Source: a virus | IMG/VR virus record: IMGVR_UViG_2209111020_000001 | Location: 1 to 37,069 of that record | Length of the DNA: 37,069 bases | Direction: 5' to 3' (one strand) | Shown: positions 24,471 through 32,392 of the stretch, piece after piece | Layout: each line of letters opens with the position of its first letter | How positions within the stretch are numbered: the first letter of the stretch is position 1 | Translations under genes and position numbers: made by a program | The notes under the pieces: generated by a model | Told to the model about the DNA's origin: nothing | Databases searched by the model: none | The model's input: only the letters and a program-made list of their open reading frames with translations

Positions 24471-24482
24471 CTTTCGTGGTAT
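24471..24482 (-). repeat. Leader element, copy 1 (ATACCACGAAAG)
   Basis: A 12-base sequence identical to 32393-32404, in the same orientation, in both cases just upstream of a gene start (24457 and 32382). It is a candidate shared regulatory or leader element; chance cannot be excluded with two copies. Confidence 0.4.
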
Positions 24483-24489
24483 CGTCGTA

Positions 24490-24672
24490 CTATGCAATAA
24501 TTTTAAAATCTTTATAATCTAGTCTTGGTGTGTATGGAAACGAGTATAATTTTGTACTTGTATAGATTCCGTGTTCATCAAGCACAGCGACATTATACGT
24601 TTTACCATCTAGGAGGTTTAATATTTTGTCATGAGGTTTAGCGTTTTTCTTGTTGTACTCTTCCAATTCCAT
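24490..24672 (-). CDS. Unknown small protein (60 aa)
   Basis: I do not recognise this protein. It has a charged N-terminus (MELEEYNKKNAKPHDK) followed by a beta-rich region (ILNLLDGKTYNVAVLDE, SFPYTPRLDYKDFKIIA). The ATG at 24672 is preferred because GAAGGAG stands in front of it; the longer frame to 24735 would begin on a TTG without a ribosome site. The gene is less GC-rich than its neighbours. Confidence 0.65.
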   Translation of the reverse strand: MELEEYNKKNAKPHDKILNLLDGKTYNVAVLDEHGIYTSTKLYSFPYTPRLDYKDFKIIA

Positions 24673-24700
24673 TTTTATTCGCACTCCTTCGCTATAGTTG

Positions 24701-25171
24701 TCAACTGCGTCGTTTCTTGATTCGCCGTTTTTCAAGAATGCTATTTAATCGGTCATGACCGCAGTGATAAGTTTTTGCAATGTATCGCAGTGTGTGCCCC
24801 TCCTGGTACGCCTGCGCGATCAGCGCTTCATCTGTGATAATTCGTCCGGTGCGAATACCGTGGACATGCTTCCATCGCCGAAGGGTTGTAACGGCGACTG
24901 ACAGGGCTTCTGCGATCTGATCATCCGTCATCCCTCTGTTTCGGTAGCCGTGATACTGCGGTACCCGTAGAGTCAGCTTGTGCGCTGGCTCAGGAGTTGC
25001 CTTGTGCTCCATTTCGGCTAGCTTTGTACCGGCAGCCCGGATCTCCGCATACAGGGAACAGGTGCCACAGCTGCTGTCTGGGTGCGTTGTAATGTATCGG
25101 CGTGGGCAGTCACCGCATCGGTCCAGCAGGTCGCTGATAAGCAGTCGTTGTGCTTTTGCTTGTCCATCCAT
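24701..25171 (-). CDS. Putative DNA-binding protein with Cys pairs and helix-turn-helix
   Basis: A 156-residue protein. Residues 19-39 contain two cysteine pairs (CGDC ... CGTC) that could bind zinc. Residues about 79-105 (RGMTDDQIAEALSVAVTTLRRW) and 115-150 (DEALIAQAYQEGHTLRYIAK) look like two helix-turn-helix units, the second followed by a basic tail (KRRIKKRRS). It probably binds DNA as a regulator in the early region. Not assigned to a named family. Confidence 0.75.
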   Translation of the reverse strand: MDGQAKAQRLLISDLLDRCGDCPRRYITTHPDSSCGTCSLYAEIRAAGTKLAEMEHKATPEPAHKLTLRVPQYHGYRNRGMTDDQIAEALSVAVTTLRRWKHVHGIRTGRIITDEALIAQAYQEGHTLRYIAKTYHCGHDRLNSILEKRRIKKRRS

Positions 25172-25177
25172 GAGCGA

Positions 25178-25366
25178 TCACCCTATCGTCTTCTGCAGGT
25201 TGACTAGTGCCGAGAACCACTGCCGATCGCCGGTGTCTAGGGCAACGTCGATGCAGGCATAGATGAGGGCTTTGTAGTGCTGCACTTTTTCCCTGTCTCG
25301 TCGGTTGATGTCGTCCGTCAGCGCTTGCCAGATACCGTCGTGATCGTCGTCATGATACGCAATCAT
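25178..25366 (-). CDS. Unknown small protein (62 aa)
   Basis: A 62-residue helical protein (starts MIAYHDDDHDGIWQALTDD, ends SALVNLQKTIG) without recognised domain. It starts inside the end of the preceding gene (four-base overlap) with GGAGGCGATG upstream, so it is part of the operon. The length and composition fit many small early phage proteins. Confidence 0.68.
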   Translation of the reverse strand: MIAYHDDDHDGIWQALTDDINRRDREKVQHYKALIYACIDVALDTGDRQWFSALVNLQKTIG

Positions 25367-25821
25367 GACGCATCGCCTCCTGCCTTCAGCTTTTTAAACT
25401 TGTTATCTGCTTTAACTATCCGTTCATAAAATTCCTGAGGATTATTTCCCCATAATCCTTCTCTCCAAAAAATGGTGCCATTGAATTCATAATTATCAAT
25501 GTAGTCGTCATATAGACTTTTTCTTCCCCAATTATGAATTGCCCCGCGCTTTGTCCATGTTTTCTGAACAGCTATGGCTTTATTAACAATTGAGTCGATT
25601 TTTTCCTGCTTTTCCTTTCTTTTTTCAGCTAATTCAGCTTTATATTCTTGCGATCCTATAAAATGGTGAACGATTTTCCTTACCTGTTCCCAGTCATCAA
25701 TCGAGCCATAATACAGCGGATCGTTATCAAGTGATTTTTCTAAATACCGAGCAGCAGTTAATGAAATTTTTCCGGAAAGTAATTGTTGATAGGCCTGCTT
25801 CTGCTCTGCTTTATCCATCAT
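25363..25821 (-). CDS. Unknown protein paired with the phage sigma factor (152 aa)
   Basis: A 152-residue charged protein, not recognised. The N-terminal 30 residues are helical (KQAYQQLLSGKISLTAARYLEKSL), followed by a lysine/glutamate-rich helix (ELAEKRKEKQEKIDSIVNK) and an aromatic C-terminal half (IHNWGRKSLYDDYIDNYEFN, GTIFWREGLWGNNPQEFYER). It begins four bases after the stop of the sigma-like gene, with its GGGAG inside the end of that gene, and shares the same AT-rich composition. A cofactor, anti-sigma or regulatory partner is possible; nothing in the sequence proves it. Confidence 0.72.
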   Translation of the reverse strand: MMDKAEQKQAYQQLLSGKISLTAARYLEKSLDNDPLYYGSIDDWEQVRKIVHHFIGSQEYKAELAEKRKEKQEKIDSIVNKAIAVQKTWTKRGAIHNWGRKSLYDDYIDNYEFNGTIFWREGLWGNNPQEFYERIVKADNKFKKLKAGGDAS

Positions 25822-25824
25822 TTA

Positions 25825-26421
25825 TCACTCCCGTAGTCCAGCTGTAATTGCCATTTCACTGCATGATATAATAAATTTATTGATGACTTTCCATGATGTA
25901 GCGACCGGAATACCGCATTCCCTACCAGCGGAACTGATGGTTCTGTTTTCATTAAGATAAACAGCGATTAATTTTCTATGTTCTTCTCGGTATATCTGAG
26001 ACATTGCACAATTAGTTATGAAATTAATATCCATTTTTTTATCAATATCCGGAGCGTGTTTATCCTCAATCAGATTGGAAAATGTATCCTCTTTTCCATT
26101 TTTTATAGGCTGGTCAAGGGTCAATGAAAGGTATTTGAAAAAAATTTTTCGCTTTTTATTTTCATTAAAGAGCCGATAGGCGATACGTTTTGATGCGTAG
26201 GCTTCGAATTTTTCAGCTCTATCTGTATCGCATGTTTTAACGCTTTCCCAAAAAGCCTCGATAGCTCCGATAAAGGCATCGTCAAAGTCAACGTATTTAA
26301 ATTTGATTTTTCTTGTCAATGATTTAATCATTGGTAGAAAGTGATTAAAAAGAGTAGTGAAGTCGTCGTCATTTCCTTGTTGGTAAGAAGTGATTAATTT
26401 CTTTAGCTCATCGGCATTCAT
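25825..26421 (-). CDS. Phage-encoded sigma-70-like factor
   Basis: A 198-residue protein with the layout of a small sigma factor. Residues about 8-95 resemble region 2 (FTTLFNHFLPMIKSLTRKI, then YVDFDDAFIGAIEAFWESVKTCD, KFEAYASKRIAYRLFNENKKR). Residues about 145-190 resemble the region 4 helix-turn-helix (ENRTISSAGRECGIPVATSWKVINKF). The match is distant but the order, size and core-binding acidic segment fit. It is more AT-rich than the surrounding DNA. It may redirect host RNA polymerase to middle or late promoters, in addition to the RinA/ArpU-like protein. Strong AGGAGG upstream. Confidence 0.72.
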   Translation of the reverse strand: MNADELKKLITSYQQGNDDDFTTLFNHFLPMIKSLTRKIKFKYVDFDDAFIGAIEAFWESVKTCDTDRAEKFEAYASKRIAYRLFNENKKRKIFFKYLSLTLDQPIKNGKEDTFSNLIEDKHAPDIDKKMDINFITNCAMSQIYREEHRKLIAVYLNENRTISSAGRECGIPVATSWKVINKFIISCSEMAITAGLRE

Positions 26422-26436
26422 TTATTTTCCTCCTCC

Positions 26437-27066
26437 TTAAAATGTCCGTACTGGCAGAATAAGCGCCAGCAGATTGTCATTTTTGATTACGATCGGCCGC
26501 ATATCGCCGAAGTATTGTAGGGTCGCCCCGTCGTAGCCCGCATCCCGGAATAGGTCAAGTGCTTCAAGCAGGTAGGTCGCCCGGAAAGTCTCGCTAAATG
26601 GTACGTCTTCGCTGCTTCCGCCGATAACTAGATTTGCAGAAACATAGTTTTTACGCGTTGTGAGGACTAAATCTTTAAAAGCAGTCACAAGGTCGAGCAG
26701 CTGAAATCCCTTTTTATCTGGCTTATATTCGTATCCTGAGTACCGGGCAAGTTCAGCCATGGGCTTCAGCACCTGTACGATTCGTTCAATGCTTTCCAAC
26801 TGGAACTCTGCCTTTGGATTTCTCGGAATAACTTTGTCCGCGTCGGGGTAAACGCCGTCGATTGTTTCTCCAGTCACGGGATTAATCACAGCGTCCATTC
26901 CACCACTGTAGACACCAGCCGCTTTATAAAGGCGATGGCTATCAGTGACGATCAGTGCCCCGTCTTCTGCCCGGTGAAAGATTCCTTTGAGCGCGGGACG
27001 ATTTTCAGTGGCACTTTTGGTAACCTTGCTCGCGTGCTTGATGAAAGTTGTATAAGAAATTGTCAT
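26437..27066 (-). CDS. Short sliding-clamp-like protein (DnaN-type)
   Basis: A 209-residue protein resembling bacterial DNA polymerase III beta clamp. It shows the clamp signature LKGIFHRAEDGALIVTDSHR (25-44) and a clamp-like ending (GDMRPIVIKNDNLLALILPVRTF). A full DnaN has three domains (about 370 residues); this one has room for about two. It could act as processivity factor for the phage family A polymerase encoded nearby, or bind clamp partners. Assignment is by pattern recognition; oligomeric state unknown. Overlaps the DUF3310 gene by four bases. Confidence 0.72.
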   Translation of the reverse strand: MTISYTTFIKHASKVTKSATENRPALKGIFHRAEDGALIVTDSHRLYKAAGVYSGGMDAVINPVTGETIDGVYPDADKVIPRNPKAEFQLESIERIVQVLKPMAELARYSGYEYKPDKKGFQLLDLVTAFKDLVLTTRKNYVSANLVIGGSSEDVPFSETFRATYLLEALDLFRDAGYDGATLQYFGDMRPIVIKNDNLLALILPVRTF

Positions 27067-27419
27067 TTCTTTTCCGCCTCCTGAATCAGCTTGTCCAGGT
27101 AAACACGTGCCTTTTTAAGATCCTCGACACCATTCTTTTGTCGCCACCGGACGACGTATTTCACGATGTTTCCCTCCAGAAAATCAAGGTGCTTATCGAT
27201 GATGAAATCCCATGTTTCAATCTTGCCGGCAGTGTAATAGGATGGTGCGCTGATGCTTACTTTTCCCTTTGCCCGATCATCCATAATTTTCATGATTTCT
27301 TCTATCGTTAATTGTTTTCCACAGTCATTACACACGCAATAAATGAATTTATCTCCATTTCGGTATTCCGTTGTATTTTCATGTTTACATACTTTTGCTG
27401 ACGGTTTATCCATCCACAT
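27063..27419 (-). CDS. DUF3310-type protein with N-terminal zinc ribbon
   Basis: A 118-residue protein. Residues 11-36 hold CKHEN ... CVCNDCGK, a possible zinc ribbon. The C-terminal half matches the DUF3310 phage family: YYTAGKIETWDFIIDKHLDF, GNIVKYVVRWRQKNG and VEDLKKARVYLDKLI. The family is linked to phage nucleotide or DNA metabolism, but its reaction is not settled. It lies between the MazG-like and clamp-like genes with which it overlaps. Confidence 0.85.
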   Translation of the reverse strand: MWMDKPSAKVCKHENTTEYRNGDKFIYCVCNDCGKQLTIEEIMKIMDDRAKGKVSISAPSYYTAGKIETWDFIIDKHLDFLEGNIVKYVVRWRQKNGVEDLKKARVYLDKLIQEAEKK

Positions 27420-27744
27420 CCACCCGCTTTATGCTGTCGGCGCTGTTAAACCCGTCGGGATACCGTGTCATCAGCTTGGCGATATTGCTTTCGGCTACCT
27501 CGTTAAAGCTGATGGCAGCTAGATTAGCGATCTGTGAGGCGTACCAGAGGACGTCACCTAGCTCCTTAATAAGATCATCCCGGTCTAGCTGATGGCCGTG
27601 GAACCGGTATTTTTTGATCAGGTCGGCGACTTCGCCAGCTTCACCGGTCAGCCCGAGTGCGAAGTTTGCCAACAGATCACGGTCCTTTTCATCCGATTTT
27701 GCTGTGCGACTTGATAATTCCTGATATTGGTTAAATTCCATCAT
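27406..27744 (-). CDS. MazG-like nucleotide pyrophosphohydrolase
   Basis: A 112-residue all-alpha NTP pyrophosphatase. The metal-binding helices are visible as LTGEAGEVADLIKKY (Glu residues) and DLIKELGDVLWYASQ (Glu, Asp). This is the small single-domain phage form. Such enzymes hydrolyse nucleotides, either to clean the dNTP pool or to lower host alarmone. It starts directly after the DNA polymerase gene in order of transcription. Confidence 0.92.
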   Translation of the reverse strand: MMEFNQYQELSSRTAKSDEKDRDLLANFALGLTGEAGEVADLIKKYRFHGHQLDRDDLIKELGDVLWYASQIANLAAISFNEVAESNIAKLMTRYPDGFNSADSIKRVDVDG

Positions 27745-27747
27745 TTA

Positions 27748-29868
27748 TCATTCCTTTTTATAATAATTACTGACGAACCCGTCAGCGTTCAGCGGCAGCC
27801 CCGGAGCCCAGTCAATCGGTTGGCGCATGATCTCAATCACCTTCTGCACGTCTGCCTGTTCCTCAGGTACGTCGTTCACCACTTCGTCATGGATCGTCAT
27901 GACGGTCTTGTAACCGGCGTTAGAGAGGCGGCGCAGGGAGACAAACAGGCAGTCACGGGCAATCGCTTGACAGATGTTTTCCGTCAATTTCCCCCCGTAT
28001 GTGCTGACCTTGCCCCACTTATGCGTCATCTGATCCAGTCCGTAATAATAGAGTGCGTCCTGGTCGAACTGGTTCGGAGCGATAAACGGATGCGCGTAGT
28101 AGAGCTTCCTCCCGCTTGGCAGCTGGATTGTGAGAAAGTCCAGTCCGTTCACAATGTCACTCTCCCGAGCAAAGATGACATGATTTGCGCCCGCCGGGCG
28201 CCCGGTACGCATGACGGATAGCGCCGCGTTTTCGTAACTGTGCCACATGCGAACGATGCTCGGGCTGGCCTTCCGCCACTTGTCAACGATGCTTTTATAA
28301 TTAGCGTCGATCATGGCATCTTGTATCAGCTTGTACCAGCTTTTGTCTGGATCATCTGGCACTGGTATTCCGTTCTCGTTTGCAAACTGTTTGCGGGCTT
28401 CGTCTGACATGTCTGCCGGCCGGATCTTTCCGCCGAAGTCCATGCGCTTCATAGCTCCGACGCTTCCGCCATAACCGTTGGCGAGTTCCGCAACCTTGCC
28501 CTGCTGGCGTACCGGGTCGCCGTGCTTGATGCTGTCAATCGGTACGCCGAACATTTGCGAGGCAGATGCTTCATAAATCTTGCCGTGTGTGTTAAACACG
28601 TCCAGCCGCCACTGCTCGCCGCTTAACCAGGCAATCACCCGGGCTTCGATGGCGTTGAAGTCAGCAACGACGATCTTGTGGCCCGGTGCGGCTACAATGG
28701 CTGTTCGTGTCAACTGTGAGAGGACGTTTGCCGTTTCGCCGTAGATCATTTTTAAGCTATCAATCTTCTTGTCTCGCACCAGTTGTCGCGCGAGGTCGAG
28801 CGTTTTCATACTGTTGCGCGCCATGTTCTGCGGCTGCAGGAGCCGGCCGGCTTCTCGCCCCGAACGATTGGCTCCGTAAAACTGCATCGTTCCGCGGATC
28901 CTTCCGTCCTGACACATGGCTGACTGCATCGTTTGATACTTTCGGATTGACATTTTGGACAGCTGCTGCCGAATCCTCAACATGTGCTGCACCTCGTCTG
29001 ATGTCTCTTCGACCAGGTCAGCCACGGTTGCCTTTTGCAGGTCGGGCGTTTCGATTCCCTTACTGGTCAGCCACTTCATCAGCTGAGGCGCGCTGTTCGG
29101 GTTGCTGAGCCCCGTAATCTCCCTTGCCTCTCTCATCAGGGCGGCAGACTCCGTTCGGTCGATGGCTAGGGCGCCGTCGATCAGTTGGGCGTCCAGAGCG
29201 ATACCGTAAGCGTTGCTCTGCATCTCCAACCGCCACTCCTGCCAGATGCTCTCCGGCACGGGGAAACGGCTCAGGCGCTTCTCGATCTCCGCTTCGACAG
29301 CGACGTCCTGCCGGTTGTAATCGCGGAATAGTTGCCACTTTTCCGGCTCGTGGTGCGGCAAGGTTCGCGCTCGGTTGCCGTTGGTCTTGGTCGGCTTAAC
29401 GGGCTTGCAGAATAGCCGGATTAGTGCTTTGCCGGCTGCCATCTTGCGCTTATCCTGCGGCAGGCCCAGCACCTTTCCTGTGATGTCAAGGCCCGCTGTG
29501 AGACCGAGATAAAGGCTGTGAATCATGATGTCCTGCCATTGGCCAATCGGACTACTCCAAAACTTGTTCAGTGCGGAAATTTCAAACGCTGAGTTCCAGG
29601 CCAGTTTGATCACGCTCGGGTCATCCAGCGCGGCGATAACATCCGCAGGGATGGATTCGCCCGAGAGGAGATCGACCAGGTGAACCTCTTCAAAGTCCCA
29701 GCACCAGCTGAAAAGTAAAATCTCAAAATCATCAGATTCGATGTATTTATAGCTTCCTGATTTTGTAATATCGACGCTTGAAAACGTTTCAATATCGATA
29801 AGAAGCGTCTTTTTGGGTGTAAGAAAAGAGGGTGTAGCTGGAAACCCTCTTATAGTTTGTGTATTCAT
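27748..29868 (-). CDS. Family A DNA polymerase with 3'-5' exonuclease domain
   Basis: A 706-residue replicative polymerase of the phage PolA type. The exonuclease domain begins with IDIETF (Asp25, Glu27). Polymerase motif A is ADFNAIEARV (Asp403), motif B RQQGKVAELANGYG (454-467, Arg454, Lys458, Tyr466) and motif C IHDEV (His660, Asp661, Glu662). All catalytic positions are present, so an active enzyme is expected. There is no 5' nuclease domain, as usual for phage enzymes. It lies after the DUF2815/DUF2800 genes, a combination seen in many Firmicutes phages. Confidence 0.96.
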   Translation of the reverse strand: MNTQTIRGFPATPSFLTPKKTLLIDIETFSSVDITKSGSYKYIESDDFEILLFSWCWDFEEVHLVDLLSGESIPADVIAALDDPSVIKLAWNSAFEISALNKFWSSPIGQWQDIMIHSLYLGLTAGLDITGKVLGLPQDKRKMAAGKALIRLFCKPVKPTKTNGNRARTLPHHEPEKWQLFRDYNRQDVAVEAEIEKRLSRFPVPESIWQEWRLEMQSNAYGIALDAQLIDGALAIDRTESAALMREAREITGLSNPNSAPQLMKWLTSKGIETPDLQKATVADLVEETSDEVQHMLRIRQQLSKMSIRKYQTMQSAMCQDGRIRGTMQFYGANRSGREAGRLLQPQNMARNSMKTLDLARQLVRDKKIDSLKMIYGETANVLSQLTRTAIVAAPGHKIVVADFNAIEARVIAWLSGEQWRLDVFNTHGKIYEASASQMFGVPIDSIKHGDPVRQQGKVAELANGYGGSVGAMKRMDFGGKIRPADMSDEARKQFANENGIPVPDDPDKSWYKLIQDAMIDANYKSIVDKWRKASPSIVRMWHSYENAALSVMRTGRPAGANHVIFARESDIVNGLDFLTIQLPSGRKLYYAHPFIAPNQFDQDALYYYGLDQMTHKWGKVSTYGGKLTENICQAIARDCLFVSLRRLSNAGYKTVMTIHDEVVNDVPEEQADVQKVIEIMRQPIDWAPGLPLNADGFVSNYYKKE

Positions 29869-29879
29869 GTGTCAGCACC

Positions 29880-30593
29880 TCACATCGGCTGTCCCGTTAT
29901 GGGGTTGATACGCTGCTGCGGTTGCTGCTGATAGGTCTGCGGCGCTGCCTGTGGCTGCTGAGAAGCCTGTGCTGGATTGTTTGGGATTCCGTTCCAGACG
30001 CTGGCACCGTTGCTCAGAGGCGCTCCGGGCGCTCCGGGTGCTCCGAAGTCTGACGCTGCTTCAGGTGCGGATGCTCCGAGTGGTTCGCCGTCACGGGTTT
30101 TCATCACATTAGTTGAGATGTAGCAGCCAACGCCTTTTTTTCCGTGGCTATCGTAAGGGTTGAAGTTAAGCGCAACGCGTCCGTACATGCCGCTGTATAC
30201 CTCGGTGGCGTCCATGAGTGGCTGTAGGTCGGGACCGACGATCTTCGGTGGATAGTCGATGCTTGTTGATGCCGAAAGCACGTAGCAGCCGTGGCACTCC
30301 GCGCCAAAGGGCATGCCGTCAGAAGGTTTGACGCCGTCGCCGTCATGAATCGGAACATTCACTACCGGAGGGATAACGCCGTTCCATTTTTCGGCTTTTC
30401 CTTTTTGTTTCGCTGCTTCGACCGCTCCATTGATTGCGGACATGGTGGCATTGTCACTTTTTTTAATAAGCATGGTAAGGCTGAACTTTGGATCCCCGCC
30501 ATACTGGCTTTCCTGCGGCTTCAGCAGATGTACAAAGCTAAAGCGGACTTCACCGGTTACAATTCTGGTTGCATAATTATTTGAGTTTGGCAT
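29880..30593 (-). CDS. DUF2815 protein, probable ssDNA-binding replication factor
   Basis: A 237-residue protein of the DUF2815 family: GEVRFSFVHLLKPQESQYGG, PKFSLTMLIKKSD, and AFNPYDSHGKKGVGCYISTN-like text in the middle. A disordered Gln/Pro/Ala-rich tail ends in RINPITGQPM, much like the acidic or disordered tails of single-stranded DNA-binding proteins. The ATG at 30593 has GAGGAG upstream and matches the usual family start. The frame continues to 30764 without a stop, adding 57 residues (see the separate entry). Confidence 0.88.
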   Translation of the reverse strand: MPNSNNYATRIVTGEVRFSFVHLLKPQESQYGGDPKFSLTMLIKKSDNATMSAINGAVEAAKQKGKAEKWNGVIPPVVNVPIHDGDGVKPSDGMPFGAECHGCYVLSASTSIDYPPKIVGPDLQPLMDATEVYSGMYGRVALNFNPYDSHGKKGVGCYISTNVMKTRDGEPLGASAPEAASDFGAPGAPGAPLSNGASVWNGIPNNPAQASQQPQAAPQTYQQQPQQRINPITGQPM

Positions 30594-30764
30594 TTTATAA
30601 TTGCTCCTCTTCTTTTTTGGTCTCTGGATTTGTCTTGTTTCGAAGCGCCATTTAAGTGCATTTTTACCGATTCTGTCCCACAGCTTATCTCGGGCAACTT
30701 TTTTCGTTTCTTCTTTGATTCCGAAGACGAATTGATGAGAAACGGTGCTGTAGATGCCGAACAT
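30594..30764 (-). CDS. Conserved small ORF fused in frame to the DUF2815 gene
   Basis: These 57 codons encode a short protein-like segment (starts MFGIYSTVSHQFVFGI, then KKVARDKLWDRIGKNALKWR and a basic end). From memory, a stand-alone protein of this kind (M-x-G-I-...-F-V-F-G-I-...-K-W-R-F) precedes DUF2815 in related phages. Here no stop codon separates it, so translation from 30764 would yield a 294-residue fusion, while the internal start at 30593 yields the normal DUF2815 protein. The start overlaps the DUF2800 stop. Confidence 0.62.
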
Positions 30765-31948
30765 TAGCCGAAATCTTCCTTTGCATCCACGACGTTCGTC
30801 ACTGCTGCCCGCTTGTCCGTGATTGGTGCGAGCGTTGGCTTGCCCGGCCGCTTCTCAATAAGACCCGGCTTAACCAACAGCTCATTGTATTGCTTTTTCT
30901 TCAATATCTTTTCTACCTTTGGCACGGTTAGCGGCCGGCGTTCGTAGAGCAGCGCTTCATCAATCCCACTGTCGGTCAGGTGCTTAAACGCTTTGTCAAG
31001 GTCCACGTAGTTCCGTGAGCCCCGGCCTTCTACGGCCTTCCATCCGGGGATATCTTGCCCGCTTAGGCACTGGCTTAGGGCAAACTCCTTGATGCTGTCG
31101 TACCAGTTCACGATGTCCTTGCCGCGTTCCAGCGCAGCGGATAACTCGTCCGGTGACAGGAGTGCGGCTTTTTTAGCCGGCGCTCCAAAGTCTTTTTCCA
31201 AGCTGAAAAACTTGTCTGTGTAGGCTCGGCATTGCGCTTTCGCCCGGCAGAACCGGCACCAGTCGCCGGGTACAAACTCGCCTTCTCCTTTGTACGCGAG
31301 TTCTGCTGCGCCCATCACAAAATTAGTGCCCCAGTATTCAAGATCGAGCTGATCAATCTGCCATTCGCTGATGCTGTTCAAGCGCGGCTGAATGATCGCT
31401 AGATGCACTTGCTCAACCGGATACAGGATGCCGTACTTCTTCAACGCACCAAGCGCGTACAGCATCATTTGCGGATTGTGTTCTGCTGAGACGGATACAC
31501 CCTTTCCATACTTAAAATCGTTGAGGAAAAGCGTGTCCCCTTCGATCATGATGCAGTCTGCCGTTCCGAAGCCGCCCGGCGCATAGGCGCTATAGTCCAT
31601 CTGCTGTTCCACCGTGACGAACGGACGGTTCTTGCGGCTCAGCGCCAGTTCTTTCAGGTATTCAAGATAAGTGTCCGTGTGCTTCAGCATTTCGTCATCG
31701 TAATGCGGATCCGCTTTAAACGGCTTCATCCGTTTAGTAAACTCCCGGCTGGACATCGGTTCCAGAAAATACTGCCGCAGCTTCAGCTCGGCGATCTCAT
31801 GCGCGATGGTGCCCTCTTTCGCAAAGTCGCTGGTTGTGTCCGGAAACTGATCCTCCAGCCGGGCACTCGGCGGACAGTTCAGCCACTTATTGGCTCCGCT
31901 GGCGCTTAGCAGCGCATGGCTGCGGTGTGCGTGGTCAATCGGTTTCAT
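30764..31948 (-). CDS. DUF2800 protein, Cas4/RecB-like PD-(D/E)XK nuclease
   Basis: A 394-residue nuclease. Family motifs are LSASGANKWLNCPPSARLE at the N-terminus, EGTIAHEIAE (His in the conserved GTxxHE), GFGTADCIM (Asp of the active site) and FLNDFKYGKGV (Asp and Lys of the active site). A Cys cluster CRFCRAKAQC near residue 230 may bind metal or an iron-sulfur cluster as in Cas4/AddB. It is part of the phage replication-recombination module. It overlaps the next gene by four bases. Confidence 0.92.
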   Translation of the reverse strand: MKPIDHAHRSHALLSASGANKWLNCPPSARLEDQFPDTTSDFAKEGTIAHEIAELKLRQYFLEPMSSREFTKRMKPFKADPHYDDEMLKHTDTYLEYLKELALSRKNRPFVTVEQQMDYSAYAPGGFGTADCIMIEGDTLFLNDFKYGKGVSVSAEHNPQMMLYALGALKKYGILYPVEQVHLAIIQPRLNSISEWQIDQLDLEYWGTNFVMGAAELAYKGEGEFVPGDWCRFCRAKAQCRAYTDKFFSLEKDFGAPAKKAALLSPDELSAALERGKDIVNWYDSIKEFALSQCLSGQDIPGWKAVEGRGSRNYVDLDKAFKHLTDSGIDEALLYERRPLTVPKVEKILKKKQYNELLVKPGLIEKRPGKPTLAPITDKRAAVTNVVDAKEDFG

Positions 31949-32382
31949 AGCTGCGCGCCCAGCTGTCTGAGTGCTGTTGCAAACGCCCCAAACTGTGCCT
32001 GCGGTAGCTGCGTGAGCGCCTGCACTTTAAACTGGTTGTTCAGTAGACCAATCAGTTCATTTTGCTTGCCTGCGTCCATCAGCTGGGCCGCCGCCTTTGC
32101 CAGGTCATCGATGGAGTACGTTTTGGCGCTGGTCGGCACGGTAACCGGCTGTGGTGCCATGATCGGTGCGTCCTGCTGTACAGGTGCGCCCGGTGCAACT
32201 GTCGGTACGCTTACTGGGCTCGGCTGTTGTACAGGTGCTGGTGCTTCGTCCGGGTGCTGAAGTGGTGCTGCTTCGGTGTTCCACTTCTGTTCGCGCATCA
32301 GGGCGGCAGCGCCTTTGTCGCCAAGGGCGGCGGCCAGCTTGTCTATGGATGATGCGAGGTGTTCAATCTCTGGAAAATTCAT
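31945..32382 (-). CDS. Unknown protein with central Pro/Ala/Gln-rich linker (145 aa)
   Basis: Residues 1-35 are helical (LASSIDKLAAALGDKGAAAL). About 36-85 is a low-complexity Pro/Ala/Val/Gln linker. From 87 a conserved helical domain follows (TYSIDDLAKAAAQLMDAGKQ, LIGLLNNQFKVQALTQLP, FATALRQLGAQL). This C-terminal domain recurs next to DUF2800 genes in Gram-positive phages, so a part in replication is likely, but the function is unknown to me. Confidence 0.82.
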   Translation of the reverse strand: MNFPEIEHLASSIDKLAAALGDKGAAALMREQKWNTEAAPLQHPDEAPAPVQQPSPVSVPTVAPGAPVQQDAPIMAPQPVTVPTSAKTYSIDDLAKAAAQLMDAGKQNELIGLLNNQFKVQALTQLPQAQFGAFATALRQLGAQL

Positions 32383-32392
32383 AAAATCAGTC

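Noticed and set aside
29060-29399. Open frames on either strand over the polymerase gene
   Set aside because: The products are Arg/Pro-rich without motifs, typical of shadow frames; the polymerase frame has all catalytic motifs.
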